NCBI GenBank assembly: GCA_958450365.1
Contig: CAUEEP010000729.1
Coordinates: 1,266,501-1,330,500, forward strand
Length of the DNA stretch: 64,000 bases
Source: Mesorhabditis belari
Taxonomy: Eukaryota; Nematoda; Chromadorea; Rhabditida; Rhabditidae
Direction: 5' to 3'
Part shown: positions 1 through 15,023 of the stretch, one piece after another
Numbering within the stretch: position 1 is the first letter of the stretch
Layout of the letters: each line of letters begins with the position of its first letter
Made by a program: the position numbers and the translations under genes
The notes under the pieces: generated by a model
The model's input: only the letters and a program-made list of their open reading frames with translations
Databases searched by the model: none
What the model was told of the DNA's origin: nothing

Positions 1-2925
1 CCGTTCGCGCAACGCAATCAATCAACTCAGCCAGCACCCACCCATCAGGTAATTTATCAGCTTAAGCTAACATTTGCCCCAAAAGAAATTCTATAACATT
101 TTCTAAATCAACCCTTTTTGGTGTTTTGAAGTCGCAGTAGACCTTTTAAACGTTTTAGTAGATGCAGTAGATCTTGAAATTTGGTTTCATCAAGCTAGAT
201 CTGTGATGCTTTAGACTAAAACCATAGTAGCCTAGTTTATGAACTAAAAATTAGTTTTTAAAAACTAAAGCCAGTTCTAACATCGAGATCGTTAGCTTTT
301 CGTGTTCGTTCCCGTTTTAGTATTTGCTGTATTTAGCCAGCGCTCTCGGGCGGTGCCACCTCTGCAGTGCATGGAGATGAGCTCTTCCGTCGACAAGAGG
401 AACTCGAGCGAAAAGCACAAGAGCTTCGCCGAAAAGAGGAAGAGCTTGAGCGTCGTCAAAGGGTCGGTGCTTGTATTGGCTACCATCGTTGTAAATTTTA
501 TTTTGTATTAGATTGCTATTATAATTTTTCATTTTAGGGTACCGCACCCACTGGTGGGGCAACAAATGGCGGGGCGGCGCCTGCTGCTGGAGGAAAACCC
601 CACAATTGGCCACCTCTGCCAGCCATTATTCCGATCGAACCTTGTTTCTATCAGGTAAACTAAAGTTTTAAAAATAAAAACTGGTGCTATAGTAGCTGGG
701 GGCGGGACCAGTTTGTAAACATCGGTTTTTTTTGAACTTGCCACTAGTTTAAAAACTTTTTCTGTGGTAATTAATTGCACTGAATCTATTGGAAGCATTT
801 AAAACTATTCTGAACAGCTTTTCTGCCATTTTGAGCAACAATTCCAAGCCTTCGAGAGTGGTTCTACTTCCATTGGATTTAGAGGTGCGGGACCGAGTTA
901 AGAGGCTTAAAACCTCAGTAACTACTTTAAATAGCTAGAGAACAGTCATTAAAGCTTAAAGGGGGGAGGGGCATTAATCGGGGCCGAATTTTGAAGAAAA
1001 CGTTTTCTTGGTAACACTGTTTCTATTTTTTTATATTGACAGTTATTGTGTAAAATGGGCGAAAAAACCCGGCTGGGGTGATTTGCCCGTAACTTGGTAT
1101 TTTGGACGCATTCGATTACCCGATTTGTCACAAGTTGGTGTAGGCTGGTACTCGCTTCACGGTGAACATCAGGAGGCTAAAAATTTCTTTTTTATACAAA
1201 ATTCAACACATTTGAAGCAATAAAGGGGACAGAATCGGCTAACACATATAACATAACCAGTCAATGAAACCTAATCTTCCTCTTCATCTTCTTCATTTTC
1301 TCTCAAATTTAAAAGTTCTTCAAGTTGACCTCCAAGTTTATTGATATCATCATCTTCCTTTTCGCATGCAAAGGGATCTCCGACACCAAAAGGCATCTTC
1401 AAACGTAATAATTAGGATTGGTGCAAAAGATTATAACAAAAATTACAAAAAAAAATTATTTTTACAAAAGACCATATAGTAGAAAAACTAATGGATCAAT
1501 ATTTTAGGAGCAGTTTTCTGATATTTTTCTCTATCAAGATAGGAGATCTTGCATTGGTAAATGTTCGTAGCCTCTTAAGGGCGAAAATGATGCTGAGATG
1601 ACGAATATTTCCTTGAGAGTTTTGAAACTTATATTTTGTTTTGAGACTTACCTTGACTGTTAAGTGCAGAAATTGAGTGGCTCTAAAATACCAAGTAACG
1701 GGCAAATCACTCCAGCCGGGTTTTTTTCGCCCATTTTACACAATAACTGTCAATATAAAAAAATAATGTTGCCAAGAAAACGTTTTCTTCAAAATTTGGC
1801 CCCGATTAATGCCCCCGCCCCCCTTTAAATAAATACCAAATTAAGAATCTACGCCATTAAAAACCCTAGAAGAAAAAATTAGTGCGCTCTGATAGAGATG
1901 AATGTGCACTGCCCCCCTCCAACTACTATAGCACCTAAAAACTACCCAAGTGAATAGACTTTTACTTTTTAACTTTTATTGAGTTTAGGATATCGAAGTG
2001 GAGATCCCTGTACAATTCCAAAAGACGGTCACCATTGTCTACTATGTGTTCTTGACCTATGTGCTTGCTCTTTTCATTAATGTGGTATGTTTTTCTAGTA
2101 AAGTTCTTTAAATGCCTTTATTTAGTTTGCTTCACTCTTCTACGCACTTTTCGGTGGTGGAAGTATTGGTGTCTTCTTTTTGGCTATTATTCAATTCATT
2201 CTCTTCGCGCCTTGTTCCTTTTTGTTCTGGTTCAGGCCAGTTTATAAGGTAAATCTTATAGTTTGAAAAATATACATTTTTAATTTTAGGCATTCCGGAA
2301 TGACTCTTCGTTCAATTTTATGGTCTTCTTCTTTGTGCTCTTCTTCCATTCAATCTTTACATTGGTGCAAACGCTGGGCATTTCTCAGTACGCTTGTGGA
2401 TGGTTAGTTATTATTTCTAGCAAATTACGGTGCAATTTCAGGGCCAATGCTCTCGAGACGTTCAGCAAGTCGGTTCCCGTCGCTTTGTTGATGTTGGTTT
2501 GCGCAGTCGCATTCAGCGTGGCTTTCGCTGGAATGGTTTTCGCCCTCTTGAAGGTAATTTGCTTGAATCTGTAACTGTTAATTAAGCGGGTTATTTTATT
2601 AAACAATCCAAATAAGCTTCAAATTTTACTAAACAATTTCAGAGGGTATTTTGTTCTAATTACCTGTACAAATGCGAATGTTGTAGAAAAGCTTAGTTGA
2701 AGTTTTTAAATGAAACGAACAAGCATATCATATTTTACAATTAAAGTAATGTTTTCCATTTAGGTTCATCGTCTCTATCGCGGCGCTGGCTTCTCAATCG
2801 ATAAGGCGCGACAAGAATTCACGAATGGAGTGATGAATGACCGAAACGTTCAGGCTGCAGCTGGAGTCGCGGCACGAGGAGCAGCCGGTGCTGCTTTCCA
2901 ACAAGCTGCTTCAGGTCGTTTTTAA
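1..2925 (+). CDS. scm-1: Secretory carrier-associated membrane protein (SCAMP), 5' end outside window
   Basis: SCAMPs are four-pass membrane proteins of endosomes and post-Golgi vesicles that act in membrane trafficking. Exons read in phase: 1-48, 337-462, 538-654, 1989-2084, 2126-2248, 2290-2402, 2442-2553, 2764-2925 (stop TAA), giving 298 residues in the window. In order these show an N-terminal PFA (probably the end of an NPF motif cut by the window edge), a Glu/Arg heptad coiled coil (about 26-58), a Gly/Ala/Pro linker, the family NWPPLP...PCFYQ segment (about 83-97), then four membrane spans near 110-129, 139-160, 180-201 and 219-243. The inter-span family peptide PCSFLFWFRPVYK is at about 158-170. 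The C-terminus is Ala/Gln-rich and ends SGRF. All seven introns keep phase. The third (655-1988) is unusually long because a transposon-like element sits inside it. Family assignment is very secure; the symbol is the C. elegans orthologue. Confidence 0.93.
960..1824. mobile_element. 865-bp terminal-inverted-repeat element with TTAA flanks inside the SCAMP intron
   Basis: Positions 960-1105 and 1683-1824 are inverted copies of each other, about 145 bp each with few mismatches, starting AGGGGGG at both ends. A TTAA lies directly outside each end (956-959 and 1825-1828), which is the target duplication of piggyBac-type elements. No transposase is recognisable between the arms, so the element is non-autonomous. 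The interior holds a 41-codon minus-strand ORF (1271-1396) with an acidic tail of Asp/Glu; whether it is coding is unknown. Superfamily assignment rests on the TTAA only. Confidence 0.72.
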
Positions 2926-3955
2926 ATTTTCCTAGGCAAAATTTGGGATCCATATCTTCACTCTTTTGTATTCTTTTCTTTGAATAGTTATTTCTCGATT
3001 TCCTCTTCCAAAATTCTCAATCGCATTTTTTTCATTTTGTCCAGCTGATATTTGCCATCCATCCTTGTAGATGTTTGTAAATGCGTGTGGAAACTCTTTA
3101 TAATCACGTGCTATTCATTGTAGTTAGCGTTCATTTCCTTATTTTTTTTAATAGCATAACTTGATCGTGAGAGTTTAATAATTTTCAGATACATGCAGAT
3201 AATTTATTAGTTAATTGGTCTCTCGGTTGTGTATTTATTCCGATACTTTTCTTTGAGAGCGATACATTTTCGGGATGATGTCAAGCGTTCTTCAACCCAC
3301 ATATGATCCGGTGTAAGCCGATTGTCTCCTTTTTGGTCATTTTTGCTGAGAATTTTTTATTTTGTGTTCAAATATACTTCCCCGATTTCTATCTTGTGAA
3401 TAATAAATCATTTGATTGAAAGGAAAATCACATTTTAGAGCATGCAAATGATGCTGTTGGTTGTTGTAAAAGTAAACAGATCTTTAGGCACGAGAAATGG
3501 CAAGAATTGATTTATTTTAAAAGTCTAAGCATGAAATACGTTTCAAAATCAAAATCGTATCAAGATTTTCGGCACAAATCTTCTTGCTTTTCAAGGATTT
3601 TGGAACTTTGCTCAACTTTGGCTGTTTATTTAACAGAAACGAGAGATAAGAAAAGCGATGAATCGTCCCGATTTCTTTTCTTCTTTTCTGCTCTTTTGAT
3701 GCCATGTTGGGGTCATTGAAATGAGTCATGATGTGTGGGACTTATAGAAAAGATGATTTCCCAGACATCGAACCATTCTTCAGAACTTTTAAACCAGATA
3801 GCTAGCTTTTAAAAACCTTAAAAACAAAGCTTTAATCTCAATTTTACTATCATTACTATAAAGCTTACTGAAATCGCATTTTTCTGTATATTTCAAAACT
3901 TTTGGTATATATTTTTTTGAAATCTCAACTAAATTTGTCAACCGATCAACCAATT
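2926..3955. other. Intergenic stretch after SCAMP
   Basis: This is the 3' flank of the SCAMP gene. It is AT-rich and contains AATAAA-like signals around 3400, which would suit a polyadenylation site. I see no coding exon, RNA gene or clear repeat in it. Confidence 0.5.
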
Positions 3956-5060
3956 ATGGACAAAGAGGTGGGTTTTTAAATGCAAATTCCTATTGTAATT
4001 GAAATCTTTTCTAGAAAACCGTTATCGACATTTTGGACACCGATCAACCACCAGCACAGTACTCAAAAAAGGTGGGGCTTGAAGAGTTTTAATAGTAAAA
4101 AAAAGCTTCTTTATCATTTCACCTAGAAGTATTTGAAATAATCTTTGACTTTACAACTTTAACAGAGTATCAAAATGCAAAATAACTTTCTAGATAACTT
4201 TCTAGATAACTTTCTCAGGGTCAAGGATTTACGGTAGTCATTTAATGCTTTTTAGAATTGCTAAAAAATTTTAGACTCCTCCAGCGAAACCACAACGAGC
4301 GCAACCAACTGGAGCCAATGGGATCTCGGCGGGGATTGATGCGAGTAAGTAATGAAATATTGTTTTCGAATAAAACGATCAAATCATAAGCTTTCAGCCA
4401 CGCACGTGCACACGGGCCATGCCGGTAATGATGTGGCCCTTTGCTGCTTCGGTGCTGGTAAGAGCTAAAAAGTGACACCAGTAGGCTTTATCGTAAATAC
4501 TCTAACAGAACGGCCGTCTATAGGAGTGTCGCGTAGTCTAAATGGATGCTCAACTGAATAAGTTGAACGTGAGACATAGACGATTCGACGCAGAATTTCA
4601 CGCTGAATCCGAGTCTGCTTTCCGTTTTTGCAAGGGAGCACTCTGTCAAAAGTTATACGCGTTTTAAGGTTTTGTATGGGATTTCAAAAAGCAAACATAG
4701 ACCTTAAAAGGGACTTTTCAGACAAAGAGAGAGTGCAGGGGTGTCCGAGTGGTAGTAGGCTAGAATACAAGGTTAGACCTTCCCGGTTCGAATCGATCAG
4801 CTGACTTAGTTTTATTTTTTTTGAGATAATCAGTTACGCTGACTTTGCGGCGTACTTTGTGCTCAATCTCGTAAAAAAACCCTTTCTGGCGTGCTGAATT
4901 CCGTTCAATTCCAGTGATCGGCGCGTGTGTGGAGTCTTGCATGGCCTCTTGCCCCTGCACGACGGGTCGCTCGAAGCTGATCTTTGTTCTCGTCACTTTG
5001 GGCATCGTTTTATTGTGTTTTGCTTTCGTTGGCCTCATTTTGCTAGTAGATGGCGGATAA
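3956..5060 (+). CDS. Small Cys-rich single-pass membrane protein, unknown function
   Basis: Five exons join in phase: 3956-3967, 4015-4071, 4275-4344, 4398-4457, 4915-5060, giving 114 residues with stop TAA. The start is MDKE followed by an acidic stretch, then a Pro/Lys/Gln-rich linker (about 24-46). Residues about 61-77 hold a dense cysteine cluster (CC...C...C...C.C), a pattern that could be S-acylated. A hydrophobic span follows (about 84-108, IFVLVTLGIVLLCFAFVGLI) and the chain ends LLVDGG, so it could be tail-anchored or type III. I do not recognise a family. The last intron contains a tRNA-like insertion (about 4553-4800), and its acceptor lies about 30 bases downstream of a dispersed repeat motif. 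Splice phases agree throughout, which supports a real gene. Confidence 0.72.
4553..4800 (+). repeat. tRNA-derived SINE-like insertion in an intron
   Basis: An A-box-like stretch GTGTCCGAGTGG (4741-4752) and a B-box GGTTCGAATC (4785-4794) are spaced as in a tRNA, but acceptor and anticodon stems cannot be formed. Upstream, around 4590-4615, a stretch containing CAGAATTTC and GAATCCGAGTCTG resembles the body of the SINE-like units at 26.0-26.6 kb. I read this as a decayed SINE with a tRNA-Ser-like head. Confidence 0.45.
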
Positions 5061-5299
5061 TTGGAGTCGGTAATGTGCATTTCTTCCAAATTTTCAATTT
5101 TCCCATTTCTGGCTTGTATTTTATGAATATAATATTGTACATAAAATCCTTTTCAAAGCTATTTCATAAAGGTGAAGAGCTCCTCTTGTCAAATCCCTTT
5201 TCTAAAACGTGTAAACTTTTCAAAAACTCATTTTACCTATCAGCCACTTAATCACCTCTTTTCCCCCTTGTATTCCCTTTTTCTTCTCAGCCAACGCGG

Positions 5300-5393
5300 T
5301 ACCGGATAGCTCAGTGGTTAGAGCGTCTGTCTGGAAAGTATTTTTGATCGGTCGAGGAAGGAAGAGGTCGAGGGTTCAATCCCTTCTCCGAAA
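5300..5393 (+). pseudogene. tRNA-like sequence, degenerate, with insertion in the anticodon arm
   Basis: The D arm GCTCAGTGGTTAGAGC (5309-5324) and T arm GAGGG-TTCAATC-CCTTC (5370-5386) are intact. The acceptor pairs only partly (TCCG with CGGA), and about 20 extra bases follow the anticodon region, so no normal anticodon stem forms. The short flanking stretch 5061-5708 holds nothing else I can support. Confidence 0.5.
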
Positions 5394-5708
5394 ATCTCTC
5401 TCTCCCATTTCTTAGTTTACTTTACTAACTACGAGATAACGTTTATTACACACGAAAACGATAATGGTATTCTTGGGGATTGGGTTTTTAAGAAAGAAAA
5501 ATAAAATACACAAAAATTAAAGAAAAAAAATTTGACTAGTTTTTTTGAGATTAGGACAAGTCCAAAAATGAGATACTTTTCTACCGTGTGAACGAGGCAT
5601 TTTTTTTTTTCGCATTTCTATAGAACATTTTTGTGAAAAAATACAAACATTTTACGGTCAAAAGCGTTTTTTTTTATAAATTAGTCGCTACAGTGAGTCG
5701 TTTGAATT

Positions 5709-7675
5709 TCATTTTTCCACTTTGTACTGTTTCGCGATTTTGCCCATCTCGGCGGCACTCAGAATCTGGACTCCTTGTCGGGCGTCGTCAAGCGTACAAC
5801 TGATCAGAGCCTGCAAGGGTACTGTTATTTTTGTCTGAAATCTTACTGCTGGTGTATACTGTAAAGCCCAAATCAGAAAAGGGTATACCCAAGTGCAAAA
5901 AGCCTGTCTAAATACCGTTTTTGATCATTGAATGGTCTTTTCAGGCAACTATTCACTTGTGATCACTGAAAGTCGTTTTCAGCCATTTCCACGAGCCCTA
6001 TTTAGCTTCTCACCGTTTATACACTCTTTAAAACACTTCAAAATCGATTTTAGTGTTTAACAAAGAAGCATTGACAGTGAAAGGATTCGAACTAGGGAGG
6101 AACCGCGCGAGAATCGAGCACACTATCCGAAACTTCAGTGATGGGAATCGAACCAGAGAGAAGTGGGAGAAGCAGCGCGAGGGTTCAGCACACTATCCGC
6201 TACACCATTCGGTCATCTGTCATGGGAGGAAAGTAATTCGGTTTCATAACGTGGCGGCGCCGTTTTTTTCTCCAAAATGGTCCAAATTTCAAAAGGATTT
6301 TTCTCGAAAACTCGATAATCTTGAGTAAAACTGAAAAACAAGTGACCCTTAGAATTTCTGCACTAAGCCCAATATGCTAAATAAATGCTAAGTTATAGCA
6401 AGTTGTAGCCATTTTTTTTGAGTCCTAAAATGTTCTTAATTTCACCCAAACCTTTGCAATCTCTTGAGCGTCAATGAGAAGCGCTGTTGTGAAGAGAGAG
6501 GTCGGTTTGAGGAGAAGCTGAATTCAAGTAAAGATTAATGATTCGAACAGCTGAATCTTCTCCACAAAGCTCTGCAACACTCAAAGCTAGTTAAGTAGAC
6601 AAATTTTCATACGTTTCTAAACTCTCAACAAACCTTCGAGCATCGATATCCAAAGCTGACTTCTTCTCGCGGTCCCTCAATGAGAAATGGACGAGCGACG
6701 ATGAATTTCTCAAAGCCCAACTCGGCTACATCACGTTCAGCGGCACCCTGGAAAGCTTTTTAGAAATTGTTGAAATGGTTGAAACGGTTTAAATGGCTAA
6801 AATGGCTAAAATGGCTAAAATGGCTAAAATGACTCAATCAGCAAAAAAAGCTTCTACTTTTACAATACCTTAATCTTAAACGGCCAAAAAGTCGCATTCG
6901 GATCCGATCCAGCAGCTGTGACCAAACAAAAGGCGGTCGCTCCGTTCTCTCGCGCCAATTTAGCTGTGGCCACCACATAGTCGTGATCAACTTGTTGCAT
7001 TTTTTCCTGAATTTCGCTAATTTTTAGATTTTATCTTATTTAAAACCTTTCCAGCTTTAGTCGTGACACCAAGCGAGCAAAATCCGACATCAAATCCTTG
7101 AAAATGTTGAGGGTCCAAATTGTCGAAGTCGATCTCTTGCTGTTCCTAAAAATATTTTAAATTAAAAATTAAATTAAAAATCAAACTAATTTGGTTTTAA
7201 CTACAAGTTAATAATGTAATTAGTATTTTTATCTGTTTAGGTAAATAATTAAGATAAATCTCGATTTTTCACCTACCAAATGTGGCGGAGCATCAGGAAT
7301 TTCGACTCTTCTTCGCCCGAGTAGCACAATTCGCGAGAAAGCCGGATTTTTCATCAAAACCTAGTAACAGATTTAGATTTTTGTAGATAATTAGTGTTTA
7401 ATCGTATACTATGAGCTCGAAACGCGTAAACCCACTGTTTCTAGCGCATTCGATTCTTTACAAATGTTTGCCTAATAAAACGGAGAATTCAGTGCACCAG
7501 AAATGATGTGTTTAGGCCATTTTGTGCACATAATATCAATTTGAACGTCGTGATTATCGATTTTCATTTAATTATTTAGTCGAATAAGCCAATTGATAAG
7601 TTCAAATCACACCTCAGCAATCTGCCTTCCAACCATCCCGCTTGCACCCAGAACAAACGCCGATTTTGAGCTCAT
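5709..7675 (-). CDS. TIP30/HTATIP2-like NAD(P)-binding protein (atypical short-chain dehydrogenase)
   Basis: Seven exons in phase 0 throughout: 7613-7675, 7277-7360, 7047-7145, 6869-7006, 6634-6747, 6452-6517, 5709-5810, total 221 residues. The N-terminus MSSKSAFVLGASGMVGRQIA carries the GASGxxG dinucleotide-binding loop of the Rossmann fold. The family pattern VDHDYVVATAKLAREN...LVTAAGSDPN is at about 86-117, followed by KG..ERDVAELGFEKFIVARP at about 128-148. Human HTATIP2 is about 242 residues, so length fits. The segment that holds the catalytic Tyr-x-x-x-Lys in relatives reads PFKIK here, so the Tyr seems replaced. Family members bind NADPH and have been linked to nuclear import and growth control; activity here is doubtful. 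Introns carry an 11-bp GGCTAAAAT-type tandem repeat (6784-6832) and a minus-strand tRNA-like repeat (6083-6222). Confidence 0.88.
6083..6222 (-). repeat. tRNA-derived SINE-like repeat in intron of the TIP30-like gene, partly duplicated
   Basis: On the minus strand an A-box-like TGGTGTAGCGGATAGTGTGC lies at about 6189-6208 and a B-box GGTTCGATTCCC at 6142-6153, too far apart for a tRNA gene. A second partial copy (B-box-like at 6083-6097, plus a GAGCACACTATCCG block at 6115-6128) follows. The same body words recur in other tRNA-like repeats of the window. Confidence 0.45.
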
Positions 7676-8283
7676 CCTAAAGAATAAAAAAAGCAACAAC
7701 AACAGGCAAATATTCAGAAATTTCTTTAGAATGCAAAAGAAATTTGATCTGCTTGAAAGGAATAGAAATTTCAAAAGAGCCACTACAAACTATAATCAAA
7801 GCCAAAAAAGAAAAGAAATGTCATCTTTTTGAAGGGATTAACCACAATAAGTATTTCGATTCTCTTGAAAGAAATAAAATAAAAAAGAATTCAAAAATTT
7901 CAAATAATTTATTGCATTCGACTGAAAATTTTCTTCCTATCCAGCGATTTCCTCGGTGCCGGTCGATTTTCGTTTCATTGGCTTGGTTGGCTGAAAAAAA
8001 GGAAAGAATTAGGCGATAACAAAGACTACCAACCGGTGAAGGTCAACGTTTGTTCAAAATTCAAGTTTTACAGTCAAATACTTGCATTTAACTTGTACTT
8101 ATCTACCGACTAACTATGCCACAGTGTAAGTAACACATTATTATGTGCGTAAATCGTTTAATGGACTGAACCATTAAACCATGAGTATCTAGTGAGCTCT
8201 ACCCACTAATCTATTGCACATCAATGCACCTCAAACCCATGAAAATCAGCCGTCTTCACCTTTTCATCCTCCTCACTGCGGAA

Positions 8284-9169
8284 TCAAGGCGACGATAGCG
8301 GCTGATTTAGATCGACACGTATCGATGGAATATTCTCCATGGTCGGGTCACGATCCTCAGCCTAAAAACAAAAACTATTATCCGTATTTCCTGCTGGCAA
8401 AAAGTTTCTTTCTATTTAATGATCTTCCGTATCCAAAATTCCCAAGAAACGCACCGATTTCGATCTCCCGCTTTAGCTCGCAGTATCCTTATCATATACC
8501 TCGACTTCTTTCGCGGCTAAAATAGAAAAAGCTTCAAAAGGTTAGGAACCATTTAAAAACGAACCCATAGCTTCTCTCTGGAAACTTCAATGATGTCGCT
8601 ATTTCCGCCTCGTTGCATCTTGTCGGTGATCGGTTCCTAAATAAATAAGATAAGCAAGCTTAGAACAGAACAAATGGCTAAAAAGCATCTAACTTGCAAT
8701 TCTAAACTCTACAAAATGCTCCTACCATGGTGAGCGATTGTGTCGCGGCGAGGATATCGTGTGGTGCCGGCTTTGAAGCAATTGGTTGTATCGGTTCGAC
8801 ACTCTGATTGATCGCGCCGGCGCTAGAGCGTTTCTTGTGCGGAATGCAGCAAAGCCCGTAGACCACCACGCTCAGCAAAGGCTGGATCGCATGCTCGGCT
8901 CGCCTCAGTGACTCGTTCGGCTAAAGAAGAAAATTGTAAACGAGTCTTAATAAAGTAAAAGAGTTTAACAGTTCTATGAAGATCATATACAAAAGAAATC
9001 TTAAAATAAAATTCCCACCCTATTGTGCGTATATTTCGGCGTTGTCCAAGTGTCTTCGCCGGTCATCTTTGAGGATTCTTGTTGCTAAAGAGTAATTGTT
9101 GAAAATCCTAACAAAATCTCTCACCAATTCGACTCTTTTTGTAGTTCTTGTTAATGGTTGAGCGCTTGA
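8284..9169 (-). CDS. Unassigned minus-strand exon block, no recognised family
   Basis: Five exons in phase 0 with good splice sites: 9125-9169, 9019-9084, 8726-8920, 8565-8636, 8284-8361 (stop TGA), about 151 residues. The third exon encodes PNESLRRAEHAIQPLLSVVV, then a Cys/Lys segment (CCIPHKK) and a Pro/Ala/Ser linker. No start codon is found before the first exon. The only Met near the beginning is in the second exon (KMTGED). An additional phase-0 exon with a TTTTTTCAG acceptor lies at 9831-9875, just after the kinase stop. So this block is either a separate gene whose 5' end I cannot place, or an alternative 3' end of the kinase gene. Further possible alternative exons start at 8519 (PRKKSR) and 7993 (PTKPMKRKSTGTEEIAG, stop). 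Confidence 0.5.
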
Positions 9170-9914
9170 CTAAAAAAACAAATGATAGAAGCTAAAATAA
9201 TTCAAATAAAACTTTTTGCCGGCATTTAGTGGTTACGAGGTACAAGTGAGTAGCAAAACGGTCAAACTGATGAGCAGAAACACGAGTTGTGTCAAGTCGT
9301 TTAAAAGCTATAGCATTTTGTCTAAAGAAATCATATTTACAAAAAAACCACATAAAAAGCATGCCAAATCACGGGTGATTTCAATTTTCTTCTTCGAACT
9401 TGTAACAAACACTACATTAAACATTTGAAACGTACTTTTACAAAAAAAAACTCACTTATGAAGTTTCTGGTAGTTCTTCAAAATATAAGGTGACCAGTCG
9501 AGTAAACTACTTGACGTTGAAATAAAAAACATATCCCAAATTTTCTTTTATTTAAGCCTTAAATGCAAAATATTGAATTTCAATGCTAATTACTTCAAGG
9601 CAACTTGTTTGTGAATCTGTGAACAACGTCTTGCTTTAAAACTTTAGAAAGTAAATCTTTATTTAACGATCACAATATTATTACAAAGACTTTCCTCAAA
9701 ATAAAGTCGCGTGATTTTGAGAAATCGAAAAATACACATATCTTTTGGTAAGTAGACCATAAAATGAGCTAATTTTACAAGGCAAAACAAACGCTGAGCA
9801 ATAGAAAAATGTAAGAGATTTTTAATGCACCGTTGATTGGGAATCATCTTTGCTCGATTCCCAATTCACGATCGTCTGAAAAAAGTGCTATTGGGTTTCT
9901 CAAATGAAAATGCC

Positions 9915-13195
<3,281 letters not shown>

Positions 13196-13725
13196 AGTAG
13201 AGACTTTTCGTGCAGTTGATTGGTCATGGAATGTTTTAGTGATAAAAGAATAGAATTCTTCTAATGAAGCAGATAGGAGGAACTACAAAATACGGGAAAA
13301 GGAAAGGGGAAAGGGGTGAGTCAAATATGCGAGTGGGGAGAAAGGGGAACAATTCCGCGTGCTTACCAAACAACGTACCAAAGACGTGTGCATCATCGGG
13401 TATGTGTTGGGAACACCCCTTCTCTTCTCGTGTTCTCTCCTTTTATGACGGGTTTCGAGGTTACTCTGGCTGTGCACTTTTCCGACAGGGAATTAACCGA
13501 CGCTCACCCCTATAACGACACTGGAAATTTGGCTATGGATTGAGAGAACAACGAAAAATGGAAAAAGTTTAGTATCGAGAAAATGTTTGCGCGTGCAAGT
13601 GGGCAAAAGTGACTGGAATTTTTTGAAATAAATGTCAGAAACATTTGGACAAGTTTTGGAAAAACGAAAATCCACTAGAACCGGTACAAAAGCCAAAACC
13701 AGAAGTAAACATCATGGTTTCAAAA

Positions 13726-14302
13726 AAGTAGCTGTATGTACTGCAATTAACGTTCAATTTATGGGTTTTTTGAATCGGTGCAAAGATAGTTGAGGGCCAA
13801 TCTGTAAACTCGTCTTGACATGTTGAAATTTTACATTGGGGGTTTTTTTGGTGATACTGAATCGATTGATGATATTTTCAAACTATGATTTCTTGTTATT
13901 TTGATGTTATTACACACCGGTTTTGATTTTTTTTAATGCTTTTTCCTCAGTTTTGTAACTTTTCTTAAGTTTTTCTTTTGTGTGTGGCGCAAGCAGGTTT
14001 AGCAGCGGCGGCTAGGCTCGAATTGAAGGCGTTTAACCTCTTCAGAGAATGGCCCAAACTCGCGATCAAGAGTGACAAGGATTTCGGTGATTGACTGGCC
14101 GATATGGGACTGCTTTGCAAAGATCGAGGTTGTCCGAATTGAGCATCAAAATAACAAGAAATCATGGTTTGAAAATATCACCAATCGATTCAACATCATC
14201 AAAAACCCTCAGTGCAAAATTTCAACATGTAAAGAGACGTTTACAGTTTGGCCCTCAACTACCTTTGCACCCCTTGATCCTTCGAATACTAAACAGCTAC
14301 AA
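13726..14302. mobile_element. Miniature inverted-repeat element upstream of the kinase
   Basis: The arms 13726-13910 and about 14130-14302 are imperfect inverted copies, sharing for example GTAGCTGT at the tips and GTTGAGGGCCAA, CATGTTGAAATTTT and GATTTCTTGTTATTTTGATG inside. The 220-bp centre carries a 66-codon minus ORF without recognisable homology. The rest of 13196-15023 is intergenic, with C/T- and G/A-rich stretches (13300-13480, 14470-14650) and no gene I can support. Confidence 0.6.
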
Positions 14303-15023
14303 AATATCAAATTACACATTTTTAGAGAAGAGAAATAGAGCTATAGGACACTCAAAAAAAATGTGCAAGGGTTGAGAAATTCAAGGCCGAAAACCATCAA
14401 TGTCGTTTTTAACACCGTAAAGAAGAAATGTGAATCAATTGATTCCTCATCTCATTTCTGCTTCATTCTTTTCGTCGACCCTTTTCTCTGGTAAAGGGGG
14501 GTGGAAAGTCGAAAGAGCAACAGCACACAAGAGAAGGGGGTAAAGGGACAGCTTCGTTGGGTGTTCGGATCGACGATTATAGCCCCCCTCAACCCCTCCC
14601 GCCCTTCTCCTTCCGATGTGTGTCGATCCGGGTAAACATGCCCCGTTGATCGGCCGACCTGAAGGGTGGAAAGATGAAAGAGAGAAAAACGATCGACGAA
14701 GAAGCCGGTGATACGTAAAAAAATGAAAAAATAATGATGGGCTGGCTGATAGCTTTCAAACGTAACAAGCAGCTAAAATTGTAGCCTTCATTCAAAACAA
14801 ATAATTTTTACACTGGTAATTTCATAGGTATAGCTTCAATTTATATAATGAGTTTTAGATACATATAAGTAGCACCACAAAATATTTATTGAGCGAGCAA
14901 AGAAATCAATGGTTCAGAAAATTGGTTTAAAATTTACAATTTAAAGTTAAACTAGGGCGATACCACACCAATCTTATAGGCTAAATGAAAATAAGAACAA
15001 GATAAGAGATAAACCCACTCCAG

